Below, in pieces: positions 1-11,900 of a stretch of DNA of 64,000 nucleotides; within the stretch, counting starts at the first letter, position 1; every line of letters starts with the position of its first letter. The notes under the pieces are model-generated. The model did no database searches and was not told the DNA's origin. It saw only the letters and a program-made list of their open reading frames with translations. The position numbers and the translations under genes were made by a program. This DNA is from Rostratula benghalensis (lineage: Eukaryota; Chordata; Aves; Charadriiformes; Rostratulidae), in NCBI GenBank assembly GCA_013399305.1, contig VXAI01000157.1:1849915-1913914 (forward strand), written 5' to 3'.

Positions 1-480
1 CATATGGAGAGTTCACCCACAGAGACCCACAGGAGTCCAGAATGTGTTAGTGTATGTATCTATTTTGTTTATAGCCTCTTTCAAAGTTTCTGGGTACCTC
101 TAACTGGGACAAGGTGGTTTAGCAAAGACAGGGCATAGAGAAGACAAACTTTGTTATTTTAATGAAAATCACTCCTTGACCTATGCCAGGAACCATGAAG
201 GAATAATTTTTTGCTAGGAGTAGTTATCCCAGTGCTTCCACGGCTGAAGTTTAAGTCTGTAAGGAAAACCTAAGTTGATATGAGACAACTCTTTTCACAT
301 TATGAAGCTCTTTTAACAGGGCCCTGTGACACACCCATGTAGACATCAGTGTACAGCATTCATAAGATAGTAGATCACCCTTATTTATCTTGCAAATGAC
401 ATTCAAGCTTTAAGAAAGATAGCAAAAATGACTGGAGTCCTGAAACCTGCCTCATCAGCAAGGAAAGTATGATGCATTTC
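1..480. other. Single-copy AT-rich DNA, no gene seen
   Basis: No open frame of note, no repeat family and no splice-bounded coding exon could be recognised before the first CR1 remnant begins. It looks like intergenic or intronic sequence. Confidence 0.6.
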
Positions 481-574
481 AGAATCATGAAATTGTCAGA
501 GTTGGAAGGGACCTCTAGAGACCATCTAGTCCAACTCCCTTGCTAAAGGAGGATTGCCCAGAACACATCATTCA
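481..574 (-). mobile_element. CR1 LINE 3' end, outer copy (first part)
   Basis: Read on the minus strand this is the typical 3' terminus of a CR1 non-LTR retrotransposon: a 'ttggactagatggtctc'-like block, then 'aggtcccttccaac', then a degraded ATTCTATG-type tail. CR1 is the main avian LINE and copies are usually 5'-truncated, as here. Positions 514-574 are closely repeated at 719-779, after another CR1. This copy may therefore be the outer part of an older element interrupted by the next one. No coding sequence is present. Confidence 0.85.
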
Positions 575-718
575 CAGAATCACAGAATCACACAGAATCA
601 TAGAATATCAGGGCTTGGAAGGGACCTTGAAAGACCATTTAGTCCAACCCCGCTGCTGGAGCAGGAACACCTAGATCAGGTCACATAGGAACACATCCAG
701 GGAGGTTTTGCAGTGACG
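575..718 (-). mobile_element. CR1 LINE 3' end, inner copy
   Basis: A second CR1 3' end in the same orientation. On the plus strand it begins with repeated 'cacagaatca' units, which are the reverse complement of the tail. The 'gggcttggaagggacc' block and 'agtccaacccc' follow, then the 'gcaggaacacctagatcagg' segment typical of the CR1 3' untranslated region. It differs in subfamily from the flanking copy: its 3' block resembles the CR1s at 49.0 and 56.9 kb, not the sequence at 481-574. The inner edge near 706-718 is uncertain by about ten bases. Confidence 0.85.
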
Positions 719-1005
719 TCTAAAGATCATATAGACCAACTCCCCTGCTAAAGCAGGATTTCCCAGAGCACATCACCCAGGATTGCATCCAGGCCGGTCT
801 TGAAGGTCTCCAGAGAAGGGGACTCCACAACCTCCCTGGTCAGCCTGTTCCAGGGCTCTGGCACACTCACCAGAAAGATGTGATATTTGAATGGAACTTC
901 CTGTGTTCCAGGTTGTGCACATTGTCCCTCATCCTTTCGCTGGGAACCACTGAAAAAAGTCTAGCTCCATCCTCCTGCAACCCAACTGCAACAAAGAGCA
1001 GGAAC
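719..1005 (-). mobile_element. CR1 LINE remnant (outer copy, second part, or a third insertion)
   Basis: The minus strand continues from the 3' untranslated region ('ctgctaaagcaggatttccc') into the end of ORF2. The 'ctccagagaaggggactccac' segment encodes the usual C-terminal residues in reverse complement, and the following bases decay near 1000. It has no 3' tail of its own. It fits the older element interrupted at 575-718 with about 61 bp duplicated, or a separate CR1 lacking its tail. The frame is broken. Confidence 0.8.
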
Positions 1006-1211
1006 AATAAAAAAGAAGAGGTCACAGATAACTATCAGACTTTAAATAAGTACTCTCTGTATTGCTATGTGAACAGCATTGTACCACAACAAGGTGCACA
1101 AGTGACGACCAGCTGCATGGTGTGTACAATAGGACTAGATTTCTATGTCATCAGATTTTCCCCAAGATCCACACTTTTATTTCATTCTCAAAAATATGGA
1201 ATCTCTTTCTT

Positions 1212-1236
1212 GGGAGGGGGGGGGTGGGGGGGGTGG
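1212..1236 (+). repeat. Dense G-run tract (G-quadruplex candidate)
   Basis: Runs of 3, 9, 8 and 2 guanines are separated by single A or T bases. With the long runs split, this gives at least four G3 tracts with one-base loops, a strong quadruplex-forming pattern on the plus strand. It may also be a place where the assembly length is unreliable. Confidence 0.75.
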
Positions 1237-4200
1237 AATTAGAACGCTATAGAAATGTTTTACTGACAGTAATGCACATAAACAGAAGGAGTGTTAAGGA
1301 CAGAAAATATTTCCTGTAGTCTGGAACTGCAAGATGAAGAGACTTCAGATTTCAGTTGAATGGCATTTTTAACTGAGCTACAGTGGCATCACTTTAGCAC
1401 ACTCTATTCTGAAAAAGTATGTACTAGAAAGCAATGACATACCAATGGTCTGAAAACACATGATATTAGTGGTTAGTGGGTTGTATGAGACCAGTACAAA
1501 AGAATAAGCTACCTTTCTTTTCAAAATATGTTGATGAAGGTTGCATGTTTTCCATTTTTTCTGCAATATCAGTGTCACGGAGTGTATCAGAAGTGTAGAC
1601 ATTTCCACAGCCTTCTTAAGATCAGAGAGAAGCAGCACTGCTGCTTTGAAGATCTGTTTGTCGAAAATAGCATTTAACTGTCTCTAGATTTCAAAGGTTT
1701 CAGTTTAACAGTTTTCAGTTCTTGCGCTTTTCCTTGTTTGGGGAGATTATTTACTGTAAGAAATAAGTGGGGCTATATCATCTATACCAGTTGAATATCT
1801 GACTGTGGGTCTGAAATAATTTACTTCTGCTATTTCAAGGTTATTTCCTGTGGAGGAACTGAGGTACAATGCTTACATTTTCATTGAGAAAGATACAGCA
1901 GTATTTATAAGAATGGTAGTTAACCTACTCAGAGAAAGTAAAGCAGCTTCCAAACATGTATGGTTTGATATTTTTTTTCTTCACCTGTTTTTTGTTTCTG
2001 CACTTTTAGCTGTAGTTTGTTGGCGTTCTAGAGCATAAAGAAAAACAAAACATTTCTTCAGTGTCATAGCTAACATGCTGCCTCGTGGAATTGGAGGGAC
2101 AATACGAGCTGAATGCCAATTGAGATAGAGTTCAGTAAATAATAAGGTCTTTAATTGTGGTGAAGTTCAGAATATTTCTGTACCTCTTACATAACTGACA
2201 TTAAATGATTTCTCCTAAGAACCAGCAAGGGGAAAAACAGGCAGGGGGCCTGGGGAGGGAGGAGAAAGGTCAGAAAAAACACAAGTTTTTGAATATTCTA
2301 TGCACTTAAAGTTGTTTGTGACCCCTGAAGTACATCTCATCACTGAGACCTGCTCGACCACAGCAAAGGGCAATATTTTATATTCCTAATATCTTCATCA
2401 TTAACACCAGAAAATTAATATTTACGTATCTGAGAAACATCTAGAGATGACAAAGGACTGACTTACTGAGGGGAGTTTAGGAAAGAAGTTTGTACAGTAT
2501 GTCCCACACAAAAGGTGGCTATTTGAAGATAGTGATGCTAGCCTGTCTCTTTCATAATGGTTAAACCTATTCAGTTCACAAAAGAAGTCACTGACATGGA
2601 AGGTGTATCTGAGAACATGCCTTTCTGGTATGTAAAAATATGGCGTGTGCTGAAACACAGAACTTCCTTGAGACTCAAGTAGTACAATTGAAAGTAGAGA
2701 TTTCTAATTAAATATGTGTCATATTAGCTAAATTCATATGTGAATTAGTGCACTATTGATCAAGTGTCCCCAGTTTTGTTTCACAGTCCAACCTAAGAGA
2801 ATCCCAAGACAATGTTAGCTGCAAATTGCTTTAAATATCACTACTTTCCAGGCATGTGAAAAAATCAATACACTATTAATACACTATAAAGCTAAGGAAT
2901 ATGTTTCTTACAAATTGGCATATTGCTTATGTTAATCTGGTAGTTTATCAGCACTATGGTTATCTTATGATGTAAGGGGTGCCAAATTCCTGTATTCTAA
3001 ATTTTTGACGGATGTCATGTGCTCAGTGTGTAGATTAAGAAGCACAAAATAATTTTAAAGGATTTAAGGACACGTGAAGCTTATATTTTTTATATTGTAA
3101 ATATGTTTAATTTAGTTCTTTTTCCTGGTTACTTAATTGCATGTGTGAAATCATACTTCAAAAAAAAAGTCTTTCTTGATATATGTACACTGATCTTTCC
3201 GTTTGGATTGTATTGTCCCTAAACACCAGACCAGTCATTATTTCCTTGGTTACTCTTGAAATTTTCATAGAATGAAATTAAGTACATATGGTGGGGGGGG
3301 TTTCAGCACAGAACTTGACTTTTATATAAATAAAACAGCCCATTGATTCACTTTTCCACATAAAAAAATAGTGGAATAAATGTTTTTAAATGGTAATTTT
3401 GCTACAAGGCATATGCCTTTTTATATGACTTGGTGTCTCATGATTTTTTTTGAGCAAACAATAGAGTGTTTGGGATTTTGGATGAAGAATCCACTTTATA
3501 TGATATGTTAGCAGGCAAATCATATGTCAATAGGTAGAAAAGTAACAATTACAGGGGGAAAAAAGGAGCTATCTGTCAAGTCATCATTTAAAATTTTTAA
3601 TCCATGTTATTACCAGACTTTGGTCAGAATCAGCCAGGATTCTCTGATTTGTAAATGGCTTGCGCCCACGTAGAACAGACAGACAACTTAATTTGTTTCA
3701 TCAAAAACATAGTTACACAAAAGAACCAAGCTTCTAATATTATTTTTTCTTCTCCATTACCATCTATAATAGAGGGCTGAGAAGACAAAATTAATAAATG
3801 ATATATTAAGAAACAATTAAATCAATACTTGTATCTCCCTGTATGTGCACAAATTGACTAACTTTTGCATCCATGTTACTTGAAGGCGTGATATTTTAAC
3901 ATTAAAAATATTTTGTTGCTGTTTTATACTCTCCTTCCTTATTCTTGATCTTTTCAAAGGGAGTGATTTCTGGTTATGGCTTGTGTTAGGTTTCAAGGTA
4001 ATCAGCTTCCCAATTTAACACCAAATCAAAACACCTGCTCTTCATCCATTCACAACCCCTTAGGAGAGATATTTCAATTGCATAAAAAAGAAAATCCAGA
4101 CCCACACTACCTTACAGTGGGATTTTCTGTTTGAAACCACAAGAGCTCATTCCAGAAATATAGTTAGCGTGGTACTCAAAATAAGGAATTAAATGTAAAT

Positions 4201-4748
4201 TTTCCATAAATTATTTTAGCATTGCTGAAAATAATTTATATTCAGGAATGTTCAGAGGTCAGACTTTAGTTTGAAATTCATGTACTTTATTCACGAACAG
4301 AAGTAGCAAGCAAACTCTGGAATGGAATAAAACAATGCTCTCAAAGCAGAAACAGAGTCATACTTTCTAGTAATGGTTTTTGTCTTTTTTATTCTGCAGC
4401 CTGCATGCATAAATGTACATACACTCATCTATGTCTCCTACACGCATGCAGATTATAATGATACACATCTGGTAAATTTTAATACTGGAATGAAAATGCA
4501 TTTAAGATTGAGTGTAACACTTTTTGCTGCTTTTTGGTTTTTTGCTTAGCAGGAGATGGAGAAATTAAAAGATTTCTCCACAACACCTTGAACTCTGATA
4601 GAGATTGATAGCTTCTGCAGTGAGACAAGGAACTCAGACTTAGAAAATCAACAGTCAACACACAAGAAGAGCTGCCTAGCAGCAATAAAAACAGCATTAT
4701 GTCTCATTTTCCAACTAAGAAATGCTGGGTCAAGGAGATAAATTTAAC

Positions 4749-4765
4749 AAAAAAAAAAAAAAAAA
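4749..4765 (+). repeat. A17 homopolymer
   Basis: Seventeen consecutive adenines in single-copy DNA. No retrocopy body was recognised upstream, so this is recorded only as a homopolymer, not as a processed-transcript tail. Confidence 0.85.
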
Positions 4766-5345
4766 GAACCCAAACAGTGAAAATGTTGTAATGATGCACT
4801 ATATAAAACAATACAACCATTACACAGAAATCCTCAAGATACAAACTCAAAGGAATTGTCTTTAATGAAATTAACACAGTTAAAGCTTTTAAACATAGTC
4901 ATATGCAAAAAGACCGTGTTGCTTAACAAGTGCATGCTCATTAGATACCTGGTCCAAAACTAGCCAGGTCTCCTAGAATGATTCTGATGATTTCAAAAGC
5001 TTCTACATCAAGCTCAAAATCACCTGCTTAAATCCTCCTTTTGGAGTTCATGCAAGCCTTGGGAATAAAAAGTTGCAAATATTGCTCAGTCCTATTGTGC
5101 GTGCTCTTCTTAGGAAAGAATTGAAGCTCTAATCAAGTCTAAAAACTTTGTGATTAGAAAGAAGAGGAAGAGCAAAAGCCATCATGTTCTCAATAATCAG
5201 CTGACTGAAGAATGTTTAAACTTCAGGAAAATTTTCTCTCCTTTAGAAATGTTTTATTGATAAATTGTAGTGTATTAAAGTGTTTTTTCCTCTCATTTTC
5301 AGATCATTAAAAAGCTGGGCTATAAGCTAGTTTCTTAATAAGTGT

Positions 5346-5381
5346 GGGGGTTTGTTGGGTTGGTTTTTTTGGGGATTGGGG
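5346..5381 (+). repeat. G/T-rich tract with four G-runs
   Basis: Four runs of three to five guanines lie at 5346-5350, 5357-5359, 5371-5374 and 5378-5381, separated by T-rich loops of 6, 11 and 3 bases. A weak quadruplex is possible, but the 11-base loop makes it less likely than the tract at 1212. Confidence 0.45.
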
Positions 5382-5925
5382 TTTTTTTGCATTTTGTCTC
5401 TAGAAGGTAAACTGTAAAAACAGAAGGTAAGAAGTTAAACCTCAGCGGACTGGAGATTCCAGCTATATTCATTGGATTAAGAGAGCCAGCATTCTTCCAT
5501 TCTTATTCAGAGATGCTTTTTGACAAAATAAGTTCAGTTCCTAAAAAGTGAAAAGTTTCAGAAAAAATAACTGAAGGGATTTTTGGAATCTGGGGCGAGG
5601 GAAGGACTACATGGAAGGAATATTGTTACTTTTAAACCTACTAAAATGAAAAAAACACAACTTTTTGGTTAGAGAAAAGCAAAACTGCAGTTTCCGTGTT
5701 CTTATCCCTACTGCTCAAATCTTGTTGGTTCATACTATCTAACTGATCTTTCCTGCTGATGAGATGACACTCGTCTCTCTTTGAAATTCATCTTTCCAAT
5801 ATCTTTGGCTTCCACCTGCTCTCATTTGCTTTTGACTTTGCATCTGAAGGGCTTCTTACTCTCAGAAGTCCAACGTTATTGATTGCTGAGCCTCTGCACC
5901 TTCACGGATTCTTTAACCACTGTCA

Positions 5926-5978
5926 GAATCACAGATTCACTGAATGTTATGGGGTTGGAAGAGACCTTTATGATACTG
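5926..5978 (-). mobile_element. Short CR1 3'-end scrap
   Basis: The plus strand shows 'cagaatcacag', a degraded tail and then 'ggggttggaagagacc', the reverse complement of a CR1 3' terminus. Beyond about 5978 the similarity stops, so only the last ~50 bases of an element survive. Either a very short insertion or an old decayed copy. Confidence 0.65.
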
Positions 5979-8900
5979 ATGTGGAAATGGTTGATCTTAG
6001 TGGATATTAACTGAGTAATTATGAGATCAACATGGAAGCATAGATGCCTCACAGGCAGACTGTGCAAATCACATCTGTCTTTTTATTTTCATATACTGGA
6101 ATGAAAATATGAGCTTTAAGCTCTCCTGTAAGCCCTAGATTCTCTGTGATTACTTGGATTGACTGTAGATAACAATGGAAATGAATCCATTTTAGTAATA
6201 GGTAGTTGAGCAGCATTGAATTTAGGGTCATTTAAGGTCACTACAACATAGTGACACTTAGCTAAGGTGCAGCAGCAGGGTGCTGTATGGGCAAGGGTGT
6301 CAGCACCCCATGGTATATGAGTGACCAATGGAGCAGTAATGCTGTACAAAGTCCACTTAAACCAGCATATTATCAAGTACCCTTATCAGGGCTTTAGCAA
6401 ACATCTACCTCTCTTCCTGCAAACTCAGCAGAAGACCATTCTGAAACTTGGCCTGTTTTCTGCGTTATGTTGGAAAATAATATGCAGTGGCAGGTTTACT
6501 GCTTCAGTTGTTTGCAATAACAAGGGAAGTGTAGTTGGCAGAATTTGAAGCTTACTAGAAGGAACTCCCTAGTTCAAAATCTGCTGACACACTGGTGAAA
6601 AGCCTCCTTTTTGCAAGTGTGGCTTTTTCAACTGAAAGTGGCACTGGTATTCAATTCATAACGTGAATTTTCCTGGTGCCACAGAAAATTAATCAGAACG
6701 GCTTTCAGAAAGTTCAAGACAAAGAGTGTTGACAGTTACAAGATAGTGCTGATAGGGACTGGAATTAACACTGGAAAAAAACAGATGTTTGGTAGGTTTA
6801 GCATGAATTGTGCCAATTTTTCATGTGAACCAAAACTCCAAATAAACTTCCTTAGGTGTACACTGCTCTCAGAAACCTATAAACAGAGGAGCAGAAGTGT
6901 GATGAAACAGAAAAGAATCTGAGCAAAAAAAGCAGAAAAAAAGGGGGACAAGAAAGGTATGCCTATAAGTCTGATGGAGACAAGGTGTCTAATATCCAAC
7001 ATTGAGTCTGAGGAAATTGAAAGAAATAGAAACCACACCTCTGACTTCTCTGAGAAAATCTGATCAATGTGGTCACTTAGGTAAGAATGTTGATGCATTT
7101 GATATTTCATAAAAGATCTTTTCTGTATTGTCTTGTGGGGTTTGCACAGCTGAAAGTAAACACAGCATGTCAATGAAGTCTGAATCTGGGCAGCTCTGAA
7201 TCTAAATCTCTTAATTTTCAACAGCCTCCAAGTATCTCTGTATGCACAATGCTGGTGGCTTCCTGTAATGCCCCAGGAAGCACAATCCAAGAACTTTTGC
7301 TGGTCATTCTGCTACAAACCTTTTCCTTTTCATTAAGCATCGTCAGCACTGCAAACTGAAATCTCAGCTGAAGTCCACAAATATTGATTTTAGGCTGGAT
7401 TTGCCAACATAAGCCAAATCACTGTTCCAGTAGACCTCAGATTTGGTCCTTTACAGCACTCATTGAAAGTAACAGCCCTAAAATATCAAACCAGACATTA
7501 GTTTAGAGATACACATCTATAGAAATAGCAATATATACGTCTACAATTTGCACTTGTTTAATTAAATCTTGTAATACTATGTTTGCATAATATATTTCTG
7601 TATTTTTTATAAGATCTTTCTTTTTGTAATACTCAAAAACAAAAACTAGACTTCCGTTTTAAAACTGAACTTAGAAAAGTCTGTTGTATGAAGTCTGCCA
7701 TAACACAGTTATACCTAACCTTAGGCCAGAATTTCTGACAGAGAACAGTTGGAAAATTAAGTATAAACTTTCCTCAGTTCACTTAAAACTTTATATGATA
7801 TTCTACACTGCACAATTTAGTATATTAAGTTTTTTAAATTATTTTTCTGTTCTGTTTTAGTATTTGGCCATATGTTTTGGGTCAACATTGCAACATCATG
7901 CAGTTGATTTTACTTCTTAATAGTGGAGAATGTAGATTTTTATAGTTCCCTTGTAATGTGCTGTGTAAAACAACATGATATAGGCACAACTGACCTGCAA
8001 TTATTCTTTTGGAGCAGGATGTGGAGCACAGTATCACCACTACCATTGTTATGTGTTTCTTCACACCAATCCAAAGAAAATCAGAAGGCCATTTCAAACG
8101 TTGTCTCCCACTTTGCCTGAAATACCTCAAGGATAAATAATCTTGGGTTCCCACCATTGCAATGAAATTGTCTGCTTTACATTTTACTGAGTTACTGCAT
8201 CATGGAACTGTAAAAGTGTGCTTTGGGATATGTAGCTTATGCAGTACTGATATTCTAGAGAATTTTTTTCTTTACCTAGTGTATTTCAGTTAATAAACTT
8301 CTCTCAGGGGTTTGGATCCCAGCTCAACACATCAGCCATGTCCAAACCTCCTAAACATGAAGCAAGGTAACAAATATTTATTTGTTCAACTTTTTTTTTA
8401 GCTTCATTCAAAAGTTACCATACTAGAAGCAGAAATTGGCAACAAGGTCCCATCCAATCCATTGACCGTGAAGTCAACACCAACACTCTCATTTTTATCC
8501 TGGATATTGTACAAGATTATTAGATTAAAAATTTAAGTATGCTGGTGAAATCTGAGTTTTGCACTATGTGAGATCTCAGTGCAATTCACTTCAATCTGGA
8601 CAAAATCAAAAGCTCTGACAACATCCAAGCCATAACTGAACATTCTTACTTTACTCAGAGCTCATTTCTCTTCAAACCACCTGGTTTATCCTCTATCCAT
8701 TCTCACAAGTTCCACAGACTTCTCATTCCTCTTCCAAAGATAAACTTGTAACAACTCCACACAGAAAGATGCAATAAGATAAATACTGATTTTTAGATCT
8801 ACCAAGGGCTAAAAAGTTTCAATTTCAAAAATACAAAAGAAATTAAATAGGAAGAATATTTGATAATTATAGAGAAATTATAGAGTGGCCCAGGCAGCCT

Positions 8901-11900
8901 GGTGTGTACCCAAGTTCAAACCACCACAGTCTTTTTTTTGTCACCAAACATGAGGTTTGAGGAATTCAAGATAAGGATAGTAATTGTGGGAGAGGTAAAG
9001 AGGAAAACATGGACTGAACAATGTTAGAAAGTAGAAAGACCATGGAGAATTTTGGTTGCTGTAATTGTGGTAATGGGAAGAGGGGTAGTATTGAGTAGAA
9101 ATTGTCCACTTTGTGTTTGTTGTGATGATGTTACTTTGATTTTGCTATGGGGAAAATTTTATATGTTGATGTGAGTGAAGTTTGTGAAGATCCTGTGATG
9201 AATGTGGATTTTGTTGATAATTCTTAAATATGTGATTCACACAGGTGAGGCATGGAATGTTTCGGGGTTGTGTAGCTGCATTCCAGAGTTGTTTTTTACT
9301 GCATACATCCATAACTGCATACAACTGATGAAGGTTTCACCAGTGGAGTAGAGGGACAGAATCACCTCCCTCAATCATGGAGGTATTAATTTCATCTCAG
9401 TAAATGTATGCCAAAAATTGATTGTGTGACGAACTGGTACGAAAATTTGGTAGGACAAGTACCTTCCACTTCTCAAATTTCACACATACTGTAACTTTTC
9501 AAGCTGACACAGTGGGTATCTGAACAAATACAGGGACTGTAATTTTTGTAATTCAGCTGGGGGTTAAAACAGATTCTTTGACTTTTGTAAATCTATCTCA
9601 AAACATAACACTGAGTTTCTTTGTTGTCTAGTAGAGGAATGAATATTAATAGATAACCTTGGAAGTACACCTGGACTGTCCCTGGAGGATTTTTTCTGCT
9701 GACTGTGAGTTGCTTAAACTGCAGTCTCTCACTTTAAGACATAAAGCAGAGGTTCATAAAAGAAGCAGACTTTTGTGTTCAGTTCAAATTTCTAATGTAC
9801 ATTGCTTGCATTGACTCTCATAACAAATTTTAGAGGATACCCACAAAAAAATACAGAAGAATGCTTAACTGTAGGTTTTATTCTTCTATAGAATACATTT
9901 TCAACATTTCTTTTTATGCTGTTGTTGTTTTCACATTTTCATGACAGAGTTTTTCTGCAAGTTACCTCAAGATTGCTCACAATATTCATGCTGTTAGTTG
10001 AAATGTTTTGACTCTATTGCATAATGAAATTAAATTCAAATGTTTGAGTAGGCAAATTTATAATGGTCTAAAGCCGCTTGAGGTGATTAAAAAAAAGTGT
10101 TTGTATGCTAACTTCAGGCTCCATATCATCACCTTTACCTTATATTGCCTAAAGCTTTTTTCTTGTTTAGCACACTATATTAGGTTTTTCATTAGATAAA
10201 ACTGTTTGTCACTGCAGTTGATGTGAAATTGCTACAGAATATTATTGATTTCAATATTGATTATCTCATAAATTCCATTTCTTCCCTTACACTGACAGCC
10301 ATCAAAAGACCTATTTCTGGCAAAAAGAAACAATATGTTAAAGCATGCTGTTAATATTTAATTATACATATAGGATATGTCTCAAGAACAAACAAATTGT
10401 GTGTAATAAAAATTATATTTGTTAGTATCTGTTCAGAACAATTAATAATTGTCAAAAACTACAGGCTGATACCAAGGGCTGTTGATTCCTGTCTCTCTCA
10501 GAAACCACAAGGCAATCAACAGTCCTAAACTTGCAGCAGTAAAATGCTATGTTCTCTCCCATGTTTGCTTCCTCCTCAAGGCTGAGTCGTGTAACACTGT
10601 CAGACCCTTGAAGATTCATCAGTAACCATGATCTCTCACATCTCGTTCAGTTAAAGGTTTTAGAACCAGTTGATGTTCACTGGTCATCTGTCAATACAAC
10701 TAAATTTATTTTTGCTACAAAAATAAAACTAAACAAAAAAAAGCTATAGGTTCTTCAATTCTCAAGTCACTCTGTAAACCTCAGAACTTGATGAACATCA
10801 TTTTTGCATAGTTCAGTGAAAAAAATGGCTGTTTTATCAATAATAAGAGACTGGGATCTTTGTAAAAGAAAATATATTTAGAGGAAGATGTCTTGCTCAG
10901 TCTTTTTCTTGTTTTCTAATTAACTAAATTAACAAATTAACAAAACAAAGCTGTGATGAAAGGAAAAACATCTTTCCACAAAGGAATTTTAAAAAATCAA
11001 ACACATAAAAGAAAGTCCTTCTTGAAAGAGAATTAAAATGCAGCTATATTTCTTTTCTGATTCCAATGCTTCAGAATATACTAAGGAAAATAATTTTACT
11101 TCTGTAAGTTAGGAGGAATTAGACTTCTGTTTCAGTTTTAATTCGTTAGCTTGCTCATTAAATATGAATCTAGATCCAGCCTACATCTGAACTAAACAAC
11201 ACTTGGGGTTTGGAATATGTCTTTGATACCTTTTCTGTCTTATTAAGGTGAAATTTAAATCCTGAGTGATCACTAAGATCATGGAGACCATTGTCAAAAC
11301 CACTCATGAACTCCAAGAATTAGGTGGGCACTCCCTGTGACGTGCAAAGGACATAAAATGCCAAACACCTATTACTATAAGAAAAGCCAAACAGCATAAC
11401 CTAAGGCTTGTCTTACTGAGTTACTGCCTATTTCCAAGAGTGCCCCAAGGCAGAGGTTTAAGTGATGAAGGAATACTAGAACAGGGCAAACAGGACATGA
11501 GGCTTCCCAAATATCCCCAGAGTCTCCACAATTTTCAGTCAAGTAACTTGTTGAGCCAGAGATATTTTTTCTATATATAAGAAGCTTGCACGTATTTATA
11601 TTTTTCCCATAAATTTATTTCCCCTTGAGTCTACATGGAATTTTAGGATCCATAATATCTGAAGACACAGAGTCCCTATTGCAGAAAGAAGAGTCCCTTT
11701 CTATTGCTTGTCCTGAGCTACTTACCAGGTTTATGCAATACCCCATAGGGGTTTTTGCACCAAAAGCAGAAGTAGACAGTAAATCCCTTTTTTCATTGTC
11801 TATGCCACCCAAGGGTTTAACAATTTCTCAGATGACCCCTCTCAGGCAGCAGGCTGTATAGTTAGCTTCATAGACCCCATGTGGAAGCTTGATCACTTCT

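Larger units (their letters stand above)
1006..5925. other. Single-copy AT-rich DNA, no gene seen
   Basis: About 4.9 kb with only short random open frames and no recognisable transposon or exon. Local features are a G-run at 1212, a short G8 run near 3292, an A17 run at 4749 and a G/T-rich patch at 5346. Nothing suggests a gene. Confidence 0.55.

Noticed and set aside
4749..4765. A17 run as the tail of a processed pseudogene
   Set aside because: No transcript-like body or flanking target duplication could be recognised upstream.
6877..7290. A 137-codon minus-strand frame
   Set aside because: It has no known domain, a chance-like composition and no splice or promoter context, and its length is within random expectation.
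8881..8906. 'ggcccaggcagcctgg' as a possible CR1 scrap
   Set aside because: Too short, and the flanks show no further CR1 similarity.
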